64,000 bases of DNA from Eubacterium uniforme. GTDB taxonomy: Bacteria; Bacillota; Clostridia; Lachnospirales; Lachnospiraceae. How positions within the stretch are numbered: the first letter of the stretch is position 1; each line of letters opens with the position of its first letter. Positions 26,765 to 35,355 of the stretch are shown in pieces. The stretch covers positions 62,001-126,000 of the forward strand of contig NZ_FUXZ01000002.1 of NCBI RefSeq assembly GCF_900167115.1. Reading direction: 5' to 3'. Under the pieces are notes generated by a model. The model ran no database searches and was not told the origin of the DNA. It worked only from the letters and a program-made list of their open reading frames with translations. The translations under genes were made by a program, and so were the position numbers.

Positions 26765-26947
26765 TTGGGGGAAAATCAAGTTATTGCATTAGAAAATGGA
26801 TGCCAAAAGAAGAAGGATTATTTTGAATATGGGAATGTAAAAATCATCATATCGGAGCATTTTTCAGAGAATGGAAATACCATGCAGAAAATCGTGGAGG
26901 ATGCTGTCCTGCGTGATGGAAGATTCCGTACAGAGAATGTACAGTAG
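26765..26947 (+). CDS. Small protein upstream of the serine recombinase (TnpW-like)
   Basis: 60 residues, TTG start with GGAGG at 26751-26755 placed 9 bases before it. The segment YFEYGNVKIIISEHFSENGNTMQK resembles the small transposon-encoded proteins (TnpW-type) that sit beside large serine recombinases in clostridial elements. Role unknown; a recombination accessory or regulatory function is possible. No ATG in the frame gives a sensible product with an RBS. Confidence 0.6.
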   Translation: MGENQVIALENGCQKKKDYFEYGNVKIIISEHFSENGNTMQKIVEDAVLRDGRFRTENVQ

Positions 26948-27115
26948 GATATTCGGCAAAATCTGAAAAGCCGGATTTCTGGCATATCTGACGAAAATCT
27001 ATGCCGGAAAATTTGAAGTTTGTCTACCGAAACAGCCCGTTTTATGTTATACTGAAATCAAGCAATGTATTGTAAGCGTGGGTTGTTTCACAAATACAGA
27101 AGGGAGATTTTAACT

Positions 27116-28732
27116 ATGGTGAAACAACAGATTAACAATACAGCTTTATATTTGAGACTGAGTCGGGATGATGAAAATTACGGGGACAGCATCAGCATTG
27201 AAACACAGCGTACCATTTTAAGGCAGTTCGTGAAGGAAAATGGATTCCATGTGGTGGATGAATATGTGGATGACGGATGGTCTGGGACGAATTTTGAAAG
27301 ACCGGCATTTCAGAGGATGATCGCTGACATAGAATCCGGCAAAGTGAATTGCGTGATCACGAAAGACTTGTCGAGATTCGGCAGGGAGCATGTGATGATG
27401 GACTATTATCTGGAGTTCTATTTCGTGGATAAGAAAGTCCGTTATATCGCTGTTTCGGATGGAGAGGATACGGATAAGGGATTAAGTGACTTCGTTCCGT
27501 TCAAGAACCTCTTTAATGAGTGGTTCGCAAAGGATACGAGCCGGAAGATCAAGACTTCCATGAATGCGAAGTTTCGTGCAGGGGAAAGGACTTGTGCCTA
27601 TGCCCCGATCGGTTACAAAAAGCACCCGGACATCAAGAACAAGCTGGCAGTGGATGAAGAAACAAAGTGGATAGTGGAGAAGATTTATGCCCTTGCACTT
27701 CTTGGGAACGGGGCGGCAAAGGTCACAAAACTTCTGATTGCAGAGAAGATTCCGACACCCGGCTATCTGAATTATAAGCGGTATGGTACTTTTGCCAATA
27801 TCTACGCTGACGCACCGGAAGAAAAGTCTTATGCCTGGACGATTGCACAGGTAAAAAGTATCTTAAAGGATGAAACATATATAGGAAATTCTGTCCATTA
27901 CAGGGAAACGAATGTATCCTATAAGAACAAGCACCGTATACGCAAGGACAGGAGCGAATGGCTTAGAGTAGAGAATACCCATGAGCCGATCATCTCAAAG
28001 GAAGATTTTGAAAAGGTGCAGGATCAGATTGCATCCAGACGAAGAATGTCCAAAACAGCCACGACACAGATTTTTGCAGGATTGGTCAAATGTGCAGATT
28101 GCGGGTGGTCGCTTGGTTTTGGAACAAACAGGCAGAATAAAACACCATACAGCCACTATCATTGCAGTAGATACGGACAGCTTGGGAAGGAACAGTGTTC
28201 CATGCACTATATCCGCTATGATGTACTCTATGCCTATGTATTGTCAAGGATACAGTATTGGTCGAAAGAGGCTCAGACAAATGAAGAAAAACTATTAAAA
28301 AGATTACTGAGTGCGAGTGATAAGGAAACCGGAACAATCAAGAAGAAACAGACAAACGAATTGAAGAAAGCAGAAAAACGAAAGGCAGAAATTGATTCAT
28401 TATTCACGAGAATGTATGAGGATTTTGTTTCGGAGCGTATCACGGAGTACAACTTTCAGATGATGTCGGTCAAGTATCAGAATGAACAGGCAGAGCTTGA
28501 GGATAAGATTGCAGAATTAAAAAAGAAAATGGATGCGGTCAGACAGAATGAGAGCGATGCCGAGAAATGGATTGCACTAATCAAGGAATACGCAGAGCCG
28601 ACAGAACTCACAGCACCACTTCTGAATGCCCTGATTGAGAAAATCGCTGTCCATGAGGCAGTAAAGCATGAGGACGGGACAAGGGAGCAGGAAGTGGAAA
28701 TCTATTACCGTTTTATCGGTAAAATTGATTAA
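27116..28732 (+). CDS. Large serine recombinase (TnpX-like integrase)
   Basis: 538 residues. N-terminal resolvase domain with the catalytic serine in ALYLRLSRDDENYGDS and the arginine-rich DLSRFGREH segment; a recombinase DNA-binding domain in the middle; a zinc-ribbon with CADC near residue 330 and paired CSRYGQLGKEQC; and a C-terminal coiled coil rich in K and E (about 410-480). It cuts and joins DNA through a 2-bp core. ATG 27116 is preceded by AAGGGAG; the longer frame from 27065 lacks a site. It lies 42 bases from the right end of the element it should move. Confidence 0.93.
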   Translation: MVKQQINNTALYLRLSRDDENYGDSISIETQRTILRQFVKENGFHVVDEYVDDGWSGTNFERPAFQRMIADIESGKVNCVITKDLSRFGREHVMMDYYLEFYFVDKKVRYIAVSDGEDTDKGLSDFVPFKNLFNEWFAKDTSRKIKTSMNAKFRAGERTCAYAPIGYKKHPDIKNKLAVDEETKWIVEKIYALALLGNGAAKVTKLLIAEKIPTPGYLNYKRYGTFANIYADAPEEKSYAWTIAQVKSILKDETYIGNSVHYRETNVSYKNKHRIRKDRSEWLRVENTHEPIISKEDFEKVQDQIASRRRMSKTATTQIFAGLVKCADCGWSLGFGTNRQNKTPYSHYHCSRYGQLGKEQCSMHYIRYDVLYAYVLSRIQYWSKEAQTNEEKLLKRLLSASDKETGTIKKKQTNELKKAEKRKAEIDSLFTRMYEDFVSERITEYNFQMMSVKYQNEQAELEDKIAELKKKMDAVRQNESDAEKWIALIKEYAEPTELTAPLLNALIEKIAVHEAVKHEDGTREQEVEIYYRFIGKID

Positions 28733-28750
28733 AGTATCTATTTCAGTTAT

Positions 28751-28776
28751 CCATATTATTAACTAAGTGAAACAGG
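28751..28776 (-). repeat. Right end of the integrated element: inverted repeat and GG core
   Basis: Read on the minus strand from 28774 the end begins TGTTTCACTTAGTTAAT and matches the left end at 19 of 22 positions. GG at 28775-28776 is the core shared with 19609-19610. Confidence 0.85.
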
Positions 28777-28837
28777 TAAAGGATATCCAGATATAACCTT
28801 GCTAGATTATATGATTTTCAATATATATTGTGGTTAA
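28775..28837 (+). pseudogene. Interrupted xre-type gene, 3' part
   Basis: Host remnant encoding GKGYPDITLLDYMIFNIYCG then TAA at 28835-28837. Joined to codons ending ...KLETG at 19610 it makes the continuous KLETGKGYPDITLL found in Xre-type regulators. The tail after DYM does not look like a normal Xre tail, so the gene was probably already shortened. Confidence 0.8.
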
Positions 28838-28862
28838 TATTTGTTAAAACCACAATTATTAC

Positions 28863-28891
28863 TTGACATAACATGGAATTTTCTGTAAAAT
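28863..28891 (+). promoter_or_regulatory. Sigma-A promoter of rny
   Basis: TTGACA at 28863-28868 and TAAAAT at 28886-28891, spacing 17, about 50 bases before the GTG start of rny. It lies outside the mobile element, so integration has left it intact. Confidence 0.8.
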
Positions 28892-28939
28892 AAATCTGTT
28901 GTATTGTGTACAATGAAAATTAAATAAGGAGGTGCTCCT

Positions 28940-30523
28940 GTGACTAATGTTGTATTAGCAACGGGTTCGGTATCACCAGTAATGGTTGTTATCGCCGTAA
29001 TTATTACTTTAATTGTAGTCGCTCCGATCACCTGGTTAATTTGTACAGGTTATAGAAAAAATGTTGCCGAAAAGAAAATTGGTAGCGCCGAAGTTAAGGC
29101 TCGTGAGATAATCGACGAGGCTGTAAAGACGGCTGAGAATAAGAAGCGTGAGGCTTTACTTGAAGTTAAAGAAGAGTCTCTAAAAACTAAGAATGAACTT
29201 GAAAAAGAAACCAGAGAACGAAGAAGTGAACTTCAAAAGTATGAAAAAAGAGTTCTCTCTAAAGAAGAAGCTGCTGACAAGAAGATTGCTCAGTATGATA
29301 AGAAAGAAGCTAATCTTGTTGTTAGAGAAGAAGAACTCAAAAAGCAAAAAGCTGAAGTTGCTAAATTAAATGAGCAAAGATTACAGGAACTGGAAAGAAT
29401 TTCCGGATTAACCTCTGAACAAGCAAAAGAACTGTTATTAAAAACTGTTGAAGATGAAGTTAAAATTGAAACTGCTAAATTAATTAAAGAAGCAGAAGCA
29501 AGAGCTAAAGAAGAATCTGATAAAAAGGCTAAGGAATTAGTTGTTAACGCAATCCAAAGATGCGCAGTTGATCATGTTGCTGAGGCTACTATTTCAGTAG
29601 TTCAGTTACCTAATGATGAAATGAAGGGTCGTATCATTGGTCGTGAAGGTAGAAATATCAGAACATTAGAAACTATGACAGGTATCGATCTTATTATTGA
29701 CGATACACCGGAAGCAGTTATCTTATCTGGTTTTGATCAGATGAAGAGAGAAATTGCTAGAATCGCTCTTGAAAAACTTATTGTAGACGGACGTATTCAT
29801 CCGGCTCGTATAGAAGAAATGGTTGAAAAAGCCAAAAAAGAAGTTGAAACAATTATCAAAGAAGAAGGTGAAACAGCCGCACTTGAAATTGGTGTACATG
29901 GTATTCATCCAGAACTTATTAGACTTCTTGGTAAGTTAAAATATAGATCAAGTTTCGGACAGAATGTACTTAAGCATTCTATTGAAGTCGCACAGATTTC
30001 AGGATTACTTGCTGCAGAATTAGGACTTGATACAAGAGTTGCTAAGAGAGCAGGTTTATTACATGATATTGGTAAAGCAGTAGACCATGATATGGAAGGT
30101 ACACACGTTCAGCTCGGTGTGATGCTTTGTAAGAAGTATAAGGAGTCAGCTACAGTAATTAACGCTGTAGAAGCACACCATGGCGATGTGGAACCTCAGT
30201 CTTTAGTTGCTTGCATTGTTCAGGCTGCTGATGCTATTTCAGCTTCAAGACCTGGTGCAAGAAGAGAAGCATTAGAGACTTATACAAACAGATTAAAACA
30301 GTTAGAAGATATTTCAGACTCATTTGAGGGAGTTGAGAAATCATTTGCTATTCAGGCAGGTAGAGAAATTCGAGTTATGGTAGTACCAGAAAAGATTTCA
30401 GATTCAGATATGGTATTACTAGCCAGAGATATATCTAAGCAGATTGAATCAGAACTTGAGTACCCTGGACAGATTAAAGTTAATGTTATCAGGGAATCAC
30501 GAGTTACAGATTATGCAAAATAG
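28940..30523 (+). CDS. rny: Ribonuclease Y
   Basis: Membrane-anchored endoribonuclease that starts mRNA decay in Firmicutes, 527 residues. Order: N-terminal transmembrane helix ([20 protein letters not shown]), long coiled coil rich in K/E (about 40-210), KH RNA-binding domain with [12 protein letters not shown], and HD domain with [14 protein letters not shown] start, 8 bases after AAGGAGG; no ATG fits before the membrane helix. It has its own promoter and a strong terminator. Confidence 0.97.
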   Translation: MTNVVLATGSVSPVMVVIAVIITLIVVAPITWLICTGYRKNVAEKKIGSAEVKAREIIDEAVKTAENKKREALLEVKEESLKTKNELEKETRERRSELQKYEKRVLSKEEAADKKIAQYDKKEANLVVREEELKKQKAEVAKLNEQRLQELERISGLTSEQAKELLLKTVEDEVKIETAKLIKEAEARAKEESDKKAKELVVNAIQRCAVDHVAEATISVVQLPNDEMKGRIIGREGRNIRTLETMTGIDLIIDDTPEAVILSGFDQMKREIARIALEKLIVDGRIHPARIEEMVEKAKKEVETIIKEEGETAALEIGVHGIHPELIRLLGKLKYRSSFGQNVLKHSIEVAQISGLLAAELGLDTRVAKRAGLLHDIGKAVDHDMEGTHVQLGVMLCKKYKESATVINAVEAHHGDVEPQSLVACIVQAADAISASRPGARREALETYTNRLKQLEDISDSFEGVEKSFAIQAGREIRVMVVPEKISDSDMVLLARDISKQIESELEYPGQIKVNVIRESRVTDYAK

Positions 30524-30531
30524 AGACATCT

Positions 30532-30560
30532 ACCCCTTGGGATTATCCCAAGGGGTTTTC
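30532..30560 (+). terminator. Terminator after rny
   Basis: Perfect 11-bp stem ACCCCTTGGGA (30532-30542) with TCCCAAGGGGT (30546-30556), loop TTA, then TTTC. Confidence 0.92.
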
Positions 30561-30676
30561 TTATGCTTGAAAATATGTAAAAAAGTGCTAGAATTATATG
30601 TGTTATGTAAAAGTTAAAGTGATAGATGAATGTGTACATTTTACATAATAAATTAATATACAATATGGAGGATAAT

Positions 30677-31465
30677 ATGTATCAGTTTGGATTTATAGGT
30701 ATGGGAAACATGGGATATGCTATTTTAAAAGGCTTACTTAACCAGGTTTCTAGTGATGATATTATTATTGCAGATGTTAACAAGGAAAGAGTGGAAGAAG
30801 TTAGTAAGGAAACAGGTGTTGATGTTGCTACATCTAACGCTGAATGTGCTAATAAAGCAAAATACATTGTTCTTGCTATTAAACCACAGTTCTTTGATGG
30901 TGTTTTAAAGAATATAGAGAATGTTGTAACAGAAGAAAAAGTTATTATTTCAATTGCTCCAGGTAAGACAATTGATTTCATTAAGGAAAAACTTATGTTT
31001 AAGCCTAAGGTTGTTAGAGCAATGCCTAATACACCAGCGCTAATTGGCGAAGGCATGACTGGCGTATGTTATGATGAAAAAGAATTATATGTTGATGAGG
31101 TTAACACTATTAACACATTTTTTAAATCATTTGGTGTTATGGCAAAGGTTGATGAAAAATTAATCGGAGCAGTTACAAGTGTGAGTGGCTGTTCACCAGC
31201 TTTTGTATATATGTTTATTGAAAGCATGGCTGATGGTGCAGTTAAACTTGGCATGAGTAGAACTGATGCATATAAGTTTGCAGCTCAGACTGTTATGGGT
31301 AGCGCTAAAATGGTTCTTGAAACAGGAAAGCATCCAGGTGAACTTAAGGATATGGTTTGCTCACCTGGTGGTGCAACAATTTGTGGTGTTGCAGCTTTAG
31401 AAGAATATGGATTTAGAAATGCAGTAATTAAGGCTAGTGATGCTTGTTATGATAAGTTTAAATAA
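30677..31465 (+). CDS. proC: Pyrroline-5-carboxylate reductase
   Basis: Last step of proline synthesis, NAD(P)H-dependent; 262 residues. Rossmann start FGFIGMGNMGYAIL, then VVRAMPNTPALIGEGMT and the C-terminal SPGGATICGVAALE, all family signatures. The start at 30677 is set by GGAGG at 30667-30671; a longer frame from 30626 would add 17 unlikely residues. Alone in its unit. Confidence 0.95.
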   Translation: MYQFGFIGMGNMGYAILKGLLNQVSSDDIIIADVNKERVEEVSKETGVDVATSNAECANKAKYIVLAIKPQFFDGVLKNIENVVTEEKVIISIAPGKTIDFIKEKLMFKPKVVRAMPNTPALIGEGMTGVCYDEKELYVDEVNTINTFFKSFGVMAKVDEKLIGAVTSVSGCSPAFVYMFIESMADGAVKLGMSRTDAYKFAAQTVMGSAKMVLETGKHPGELKDMVCSPGGATICGVAALEEYGFRNAVIKASDACYDKFK

Positions 31466-31563
31466 AGTCATATACGTAATGATTTTTTATAATATTTTAG
31501 CGGAAAAATGTGAAAATAATTAAAAAAACTTTAAAAAATTATTAAAAAAATTTTAAGAGAAAT

Positions 31564-31618
31564 TGCACAATATCTTGTGTCTATCAACAAATGATGACGA
31601 GATGTTGTGCATTTTTTT
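31564..31618 (+). terminator. Terminator downstream of proC
   Basis: TGCACAATATCTTGT (31564-31578) pairs with ACGAGATGTTGTGCA (31597-31611) through 15 pairs, two of them G-U on the plus strand, followed by seven T's. It is about 100 bases past proC, or it may end a short separate RNA. Confidence 0.75.
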
Positions 31619-31935
31619 ATGTAACCTAAAATAGTGTACTTTTAGAGTGAAAAAAGTGTTTGATTTTATGTTAATTTCAAGATATAATTTATCTTGCCCA
31701 CTCATAGTAAGTAGGGTATAGAGGTCAAAAAACAATTGTTTTATGTAAATATTTTTTATGTTAAAAAATGCGGTCTGGTCAACCGGATTAGATTACATAA
31801 GTATGTCAATTTTTTTATAGAGGTCAAACATAAATTGATGTGAGTATTTACGTAAATTGAAAATTAAATATGGTAGATGATGATAAATCTATTAAGGTTT
31901 GGCAAAATGATAATTTGAGAAGGTATGGACATTAT
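31619..31935 (+). other. Non-coding stretch with a 13-bp direct repeat, leader of the XerD-like gene
   Basis: No gene I can support here. TATAGAGGTCAAA occurs exactly at 31717-31729 and 31816-31828, 99 bases apart. Local hairpins are possible at CCCACT-N-AGTAGGG (about 31697-31716) and around CGGTC-N-ACCG (31771-31785). The sense of the repeat is the same as the gene that follows. Confidence 0.5.
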
Positions 31936-32823
31936 ATGGAAAAACTAATTGAAGAATTTATAATGAACATGCATGAGGTTAAAGGATCATCTAAAAATAC
32001 TGAGATGTCATATAGAAGTGATCTTATGCATATGGTTGAATACTTGAATAGTAAAGGTATATACAACATAGAAGATGTAGGCGAACTTGCATGTGAAAAC
32101 TTTATTAAGAGTTTACATGATATGAATAGAGCAGCAACAACAATCTCAAGAAGTATTGCTTCAATGAAAGCATTCTTTGAATATCTGGTTGGAAGAGGAA
32201 TTATTTCAAATAATGTAGCCGCAAAACTTAAGGCTCCAAAGATTGAAAAGAAGATTCCAGATATTCTTTCTATTGAGGAAGTTGATAATCTTCTTAGACA
32301 GCCATCTAAGAAGACCCCTAAGGAACTTAGAGATAAAGCAATGCTTGAACTTATGTATGCAACAGGTTTAAGAGTTTCGGAACTTATTGGGTTAAAGATG
32401 GAAAATCTTGATTTACAGCTTTGTGAAATAAGATGTATTACAAGAAAAACTGAAAGAAGCGTTCCATTTGGCAATGAAGCTAAGAAGGCTATTCTTAGTT
32501 ATTTAAAGAATGGAAGACCAGTTTTAATAGCTGATATAGAGGATAGTGATTACCTCTTTACTAATTGTTCAGGAAAGCAGATGAGTCGTCAGGGATTCTG
32601 GAAGCTCATTAAGTATTATGGACAGAGAGCAGGAATTGAAAAGGAAATTACTCCTCATACATTAAGACATTCATTTGCTGCACATCTAGTCGAAAATGGT
32701 GCAGATATCTCATCAGTTAAGGATATGTTAGGACATTCAGATATTTCTACAACACAGATTTATTTGAATTTAGCAAATAGAAAAATTCATGATGTGTATG
32801 AAAAAGCACATCCTAGATTCTAA
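31936..32823 (+). CDS. xerD: Tyrosine recombinase, XerD-like
   Basis: Site-specific recombinase of 295 residues that probably resolves chromosome dimers at dif. N-terminal SAM-like DNA-binding domain, then the catalytic domain with the first arginine in ATGLRVSEL, HTLRHSFAAHL (H-x-x-R), and LGHSDISTTQIYLNL with the His and the catalytic Tyr. I start at ATG 31936 (MEKLIEEF), which fits the family N-terminus and follows AGAAGG; a frame open from ATG 31870 would add 22 residues without a clear RBS. It is not next to any visible attachment site, so a housekeeping Xer role is more likely than a phage integrase. Confidence 0.88.
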   Translation: MEKLIEEFIMNMHEVKGSSKNTEMSYRSDLMHMVEYLNSKGIYNIEDVGELACENFIKSLHDMNRAATTISRSIASMKAFFEYLVGRGIISNNVAAKLKAPKIEKKIPDILSIEEVDNLLRQPSKKTPKELRDKAMLELMYATGLRVSELIGLKMENLDLQLCEIRCITRKTERSVPFGNEAKKAILSYLKNGRPVLIADIEDSDYLFTNCSGKQMSRQGFWKLIKYYGQRAGIEKEITPHTLRHSFAAHLVENGADISSVKDMLGHSDISTTQIYLNLANRKIHDVYEKAHPRF

Positions 32824-32846
32824 ACGAAAAAAATTAAATGTAACGC

Positions 32847-32880
32847 AAAACAAGCAAGCCAATTTGGCTTGCTTGTTTTA
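32847..32880 (+). terminator. Terminator after the xerD-like gene
   Basis: 14-bp perfect stem, 32847-32860 with 32866-32879 (core ACAAGCAAGCC / GGCTTGCTTGT), ending in T's. Confidence 0.85.
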
Positions 32881-32884
32881 GTAT

Positions 32885-32918
32885 AAAAAGCGAATCGAAA
32901 TAAATCGATTCGCTTTTT
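32885..32918. terminator. Bidirectional terminator between xerD-like gene and DAHP synthase
   Basis: 14-bp perfect stem, 32885-32898 with 32905-32918, A's on the left and T's on the right, so it can stop transcription from both sides. It mainly serves the minus-strand DAHP synthase gene, which ends at 32921. Confidence 0.85.
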
Positions 32919-32920
32919 AT

Positions 32921-33952
32921 TTATTTTAATCTTTCTGCAATATCGTAAATAAGTTGTTCAGTATCTTCCCATCCAAGACATGGATCAGTAATAGATTTAC
33001 CATAAACATGCTCTGAAATCTTCTGGCATCCTTCTTCAATATAACTCTCAATCATAAGACCTTTAACAAAGTTCTTAATGTCATCATTATGATTTCGGTT
33101 ATGAATTATTTCTTTGGCAATTCTAATCTGTTCTTTATATTTCTTATTTGAATTTGAATGGTTTGTATCAATGATACAAGCAGGATTAGCAAATCCCTTA
33201 GCCATATATGCTTCGTATAAACCAATGATATCTTCATAATGGTAGTTTGGAATGCACTGTCCGTACTGGTTGACTGCACCTCTTAAAATAGCATGAGCAA
33301 GAGGATTACCTGTTGTAGAAACATCCCAACCTCTGTATATAAAGTCGTGTCCACTTTGAGCAGCTTCGATTGAATTTAACATAATTGAAATATCGCCACC
33401 TGTAGGATTCTTAAGACCTGCAGGAATATCCATACCTGAAACAGTTAATCTATGCTGCTGATCTTCGACTGAACGAGCACCAACTGCAACGTAAGATAAA
33501 ATATCTGAAAAATATCTGTCATTTTCAGGATAAAGCATCTCATCTGCAATAGGAAAGCCAGTTTCTTCTATAATTCTTGTAAACATTTTTCTTATTGCGA
33601 TAAGACCCTGATATAAGTCAGGAGCTTTTTCTGGGTCTGGCTGATGAAGCATACCCTTGTATCCCTTACCAGTTGTTCGTGGTTTGTTTGTATAAACTCT
33701 AGGAATGATAAAAATCTTATCTGCAACTTTCTCCTGAACTCTTGCAAGTCTTTGTGTGTAATCACATACAGCTTCTTCATTATCAGCTGAGCAAGGTCCG
33801 ATGATTAATAAAAATTTATCTGATTCACCTGTAAAGATTTTCTTTATTTCCATGTCTTTAGCTTCTTTGTTATCAACAAGCTTCTGAGAAAGTGGATATA
33901 AATCTTTAACTTCCATAGGAATTGGTAATTTTTTCTTGAATTCGAAACTCAT
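32921..33952 (-). CDS. aroF: 3-deoxy-7-phosphoheptulonate (DAHP) synthase
   Basis: First step of the shikimate pathway, phosphoenolpyruvate plus erythrose-4-phosphate; 343 residues of the AroF/G/H type. Markers: LLIIGPCSADNEE, PRVYTNKPRTTGKGYKG, GARSVEDQQHR, KNPTGGDI, DTNHSNSNKKY. Start at 33952 (MSFEFKKKL) set by TGGAGG; the frame open to 33985 is not needed. I cannot tell which aromatic amino acid inhibits it. aroC of the same pathway is 15 kb away. Confidence 0.94.
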   Translation of the reverse strand: MSFEFKKKLPIPMEVKDLYPLSQKLVDNKEAKDMEIKKIFTGESDKFLLIIGPCSADNEEAVCDYTQRLARVQEKVADKIFIIPRVYTNKPRTTGKGYKGMLHQPDPEKAPDLYQGLIAIRKMFTRIIEETGFPIADEMLYPENDRYFSDILSYVAVGARSVEDQQHRLTVSGMDIPAGLKNPTGGDISIMLNSIEAAQSGHDFIYRGWDVSTTGNPLAHAILRGAVNQYGQCIPNYHYEDIIGLYEAYMAKGFANPACIIDTNHSNSNKKYKEQIRIAKEIIHNRNHNDDIKNFVKGLMIESYIEEGCQKISEHVYGKSITDPCLGWEDTEQLIYDIAERLK

Positions 33953-34238
33953 TTTTAAACCTCCATAATAATTCTTTTTTATCATAAAACATATTGTAAA
34001 TTATTATACTTGATAAGAATATAATAATCCACATAAATCGTACAATGTCAGTTATTATAATATAAGTTCTAAAAAAAATCAATACTTTAAAGTGCTAAAT
34101 TATTTTTAATTATAAATTGATTGAAAATTAGTAGTGATGTATACTATAAAAGAATGGAAACAATAATAAAATATCGATATTTTATTATAAGATTATGTTG
34201 AGCTGAATAATAAGATTTATATTGATTTGGAGGTAAAT

Positions 34239-34982
34239 ATGGGAGAAGTAATGTATCATATCAATTTAAAAGAAGGAGATGTGGGAGAGTATTGTATACT
34301 TGTTGGTGATCCTGGTAGATGTGAAAAAGTAGCATCATATTTCGATGAAGCGGCATTTGTTACAAGTAATCGAGAGTTTACAACTTATAAAGGAAAAATT
34401 AAAGGAGTAGATGTATGCGTTACATCTACAGGAATTGGTGGACCTTCAGCTGCAATTGCAATTGAAGAATTAGCGAAAGTTGGTGTTAAGTATTTTATTC
34501 GTGTTGGAACTTGTGGTGGTATTAACATGGATGTTAAATCAGGAGATTTAGTTGTTGCGACAAGTTGTATAAGGCAAGAAGGGACGAGTAGAGAGTATGC
34601 TCCGCTTGAATATCCAGCAAGTGCAAACATGGATATTGTATTTGCTATAAAGGAAGCAGTTAAAGATATAGGAGCAAATGCTCACTTTGGTGTAGTACAA
34701 AGTAAAGATTCATTTTATGGTCAACATTCTCCTGAGAAAAGTCCAGTTTCGTATGAATTATTAAATAAATGGGAATCATGGAAGAGATTAGGTGTTCTTT
34801 CAAGTGAGATGGAAACAGCAGCACTTTATACAGTTGCGGCATCAATAGGTGTTAAGTGTGGTTGTATTCTTGCGGTTATCTGGAATCAGGAGAGAAAAGC
34901 GGCTGGTTTATATGAAGAAGATAATTTAGATACGGATGTGGCAATAAGAACAGCAATTAAGGCATTTGAAAAGATGATTTAA
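34239..34982 (+). CDS. udp: Uridine phosphorylase (nucleoside phosphorylase family)
   Basis: Splits uridine with phosphate to uracil and ribose-1-phosphate; 247 residues. Motifs: LVGDPGRCEKVA near the N-terminus, TGIGGPSAAIAIEEL, IRVGTCGGIN, and SSEMETAALYTVA with the Glu/Met pair for the ribose. The phosphate and ribose motifs match Udp more closely than purine phosphorylase, but the base preference is not proven. ATG 34239 follows GGAGG at 34229-34233. Confidence 0.88.
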   Translation: MGEVMYHINLKEGDVGEYCILVGDPGRCEKVASYFDEAAFVTSNREFTTYKGKIKGVDVCVTSTGIGGPSAAIAIEELAKVGVKYFIRVGTCGGINMDVKSGDLVVATSCIRQEGTSREYAPLEYPASANMDIVFAIKEAVKDIGANAHFGVVQSKDSFYGQHSPEKSPVSYELLNKWESWKRLGVLSSEMETAALYTVAASIGVKCGCILAVIWNQERKAAGLYEEDNLDTDVAIRTAIKAFEKMI

Positions 34983-35068
34983 GTTAAACAATTAATATTT
35001 TGAAAACTAATAATATGTGAGTGTTGTTTTTTGCTTGAAAAATATGATAAAAAAAGTCAGATAGATAA

Positions 35069-35117
35069 AAAAATAAATGCATAAATAATGTCAATTATTA
35101 TTTGTGTATTTATTTTT
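35069..35117 (+). terminator. Probable AT-rich terminator after udp
   Basis: 35069-35089 pairs with 35097-35117 in 21 pairs, two of them G-U on the plus strand. The stem is almost all A-T, so it is weak, but the downstream arm is T-rich. The rest of the 34983-35355 gap is A/T-rich with the nifJ promoter at its end. Confidence 0.5.
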
Positions 35118-35270
35118 ATGTTGAGATATTGATGATTTATATAATATATTTGTCTTATATGAATTGTGTGATTTTTATTATATTTACAAGCATTTCTTGG
35201 AATGATAATACATAATACTATAGAACCTTGTAGTTATAGGTATTTTATATTAATTAATATAAAAACTTGC

Positions 35271-35299
35271 TTGAATAAAAAAAGTCTTAATGTTATAAT
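35271..35299 (+). promoter_or_regulatory. Promoter of the PFOR gene
   Basis: TTGAAT at 35271-35276 and TATAAT at 35294-35299, spacing 17, with an extended -10 (TGT directly before TATAAT). About 50 bases before the nifJ ATG. A strong promoter is expected for this central enzyme. Confidence 0.75.
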
Positions 35300-35355
35300 T
35301 TTATCAATAAGATTTTTCTTAAAATTAATCAATTCGAAAATAGGAGGAAATTTTA

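Larger units (their letters stand above)
19611..28776. mobile_element. Integrated mobilizable-type element with serine recombinase and arsenic cargo (9.2 kb)
   Basis: Bounded by a GG core and inverted repeats, and interrupting an xre-type gene whose halves rejoin in frame (gag acg ggt aaa, E-T-G-K). Contents: a small unknown gene, a minus-strand ars operon, phased repeat arrays, an oriT-like palindrome pair, an inserted IS4-family element, two small conserved-looking genes and a TnpX-like large serine recombinase next to the right end. Base composition is visibly more GC-rich than the flanks. No relaxase or conjugation genes are present, so it may be mobilised in trans or be a reduced element. 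Confidence 0.88.

Noticed and set aside
31870-31935. Earlier start of the XerD-like gene at ATG 31870
   Set aside because: No RBS before it, and family members begin near MEKLIEEF; not fully excluded.
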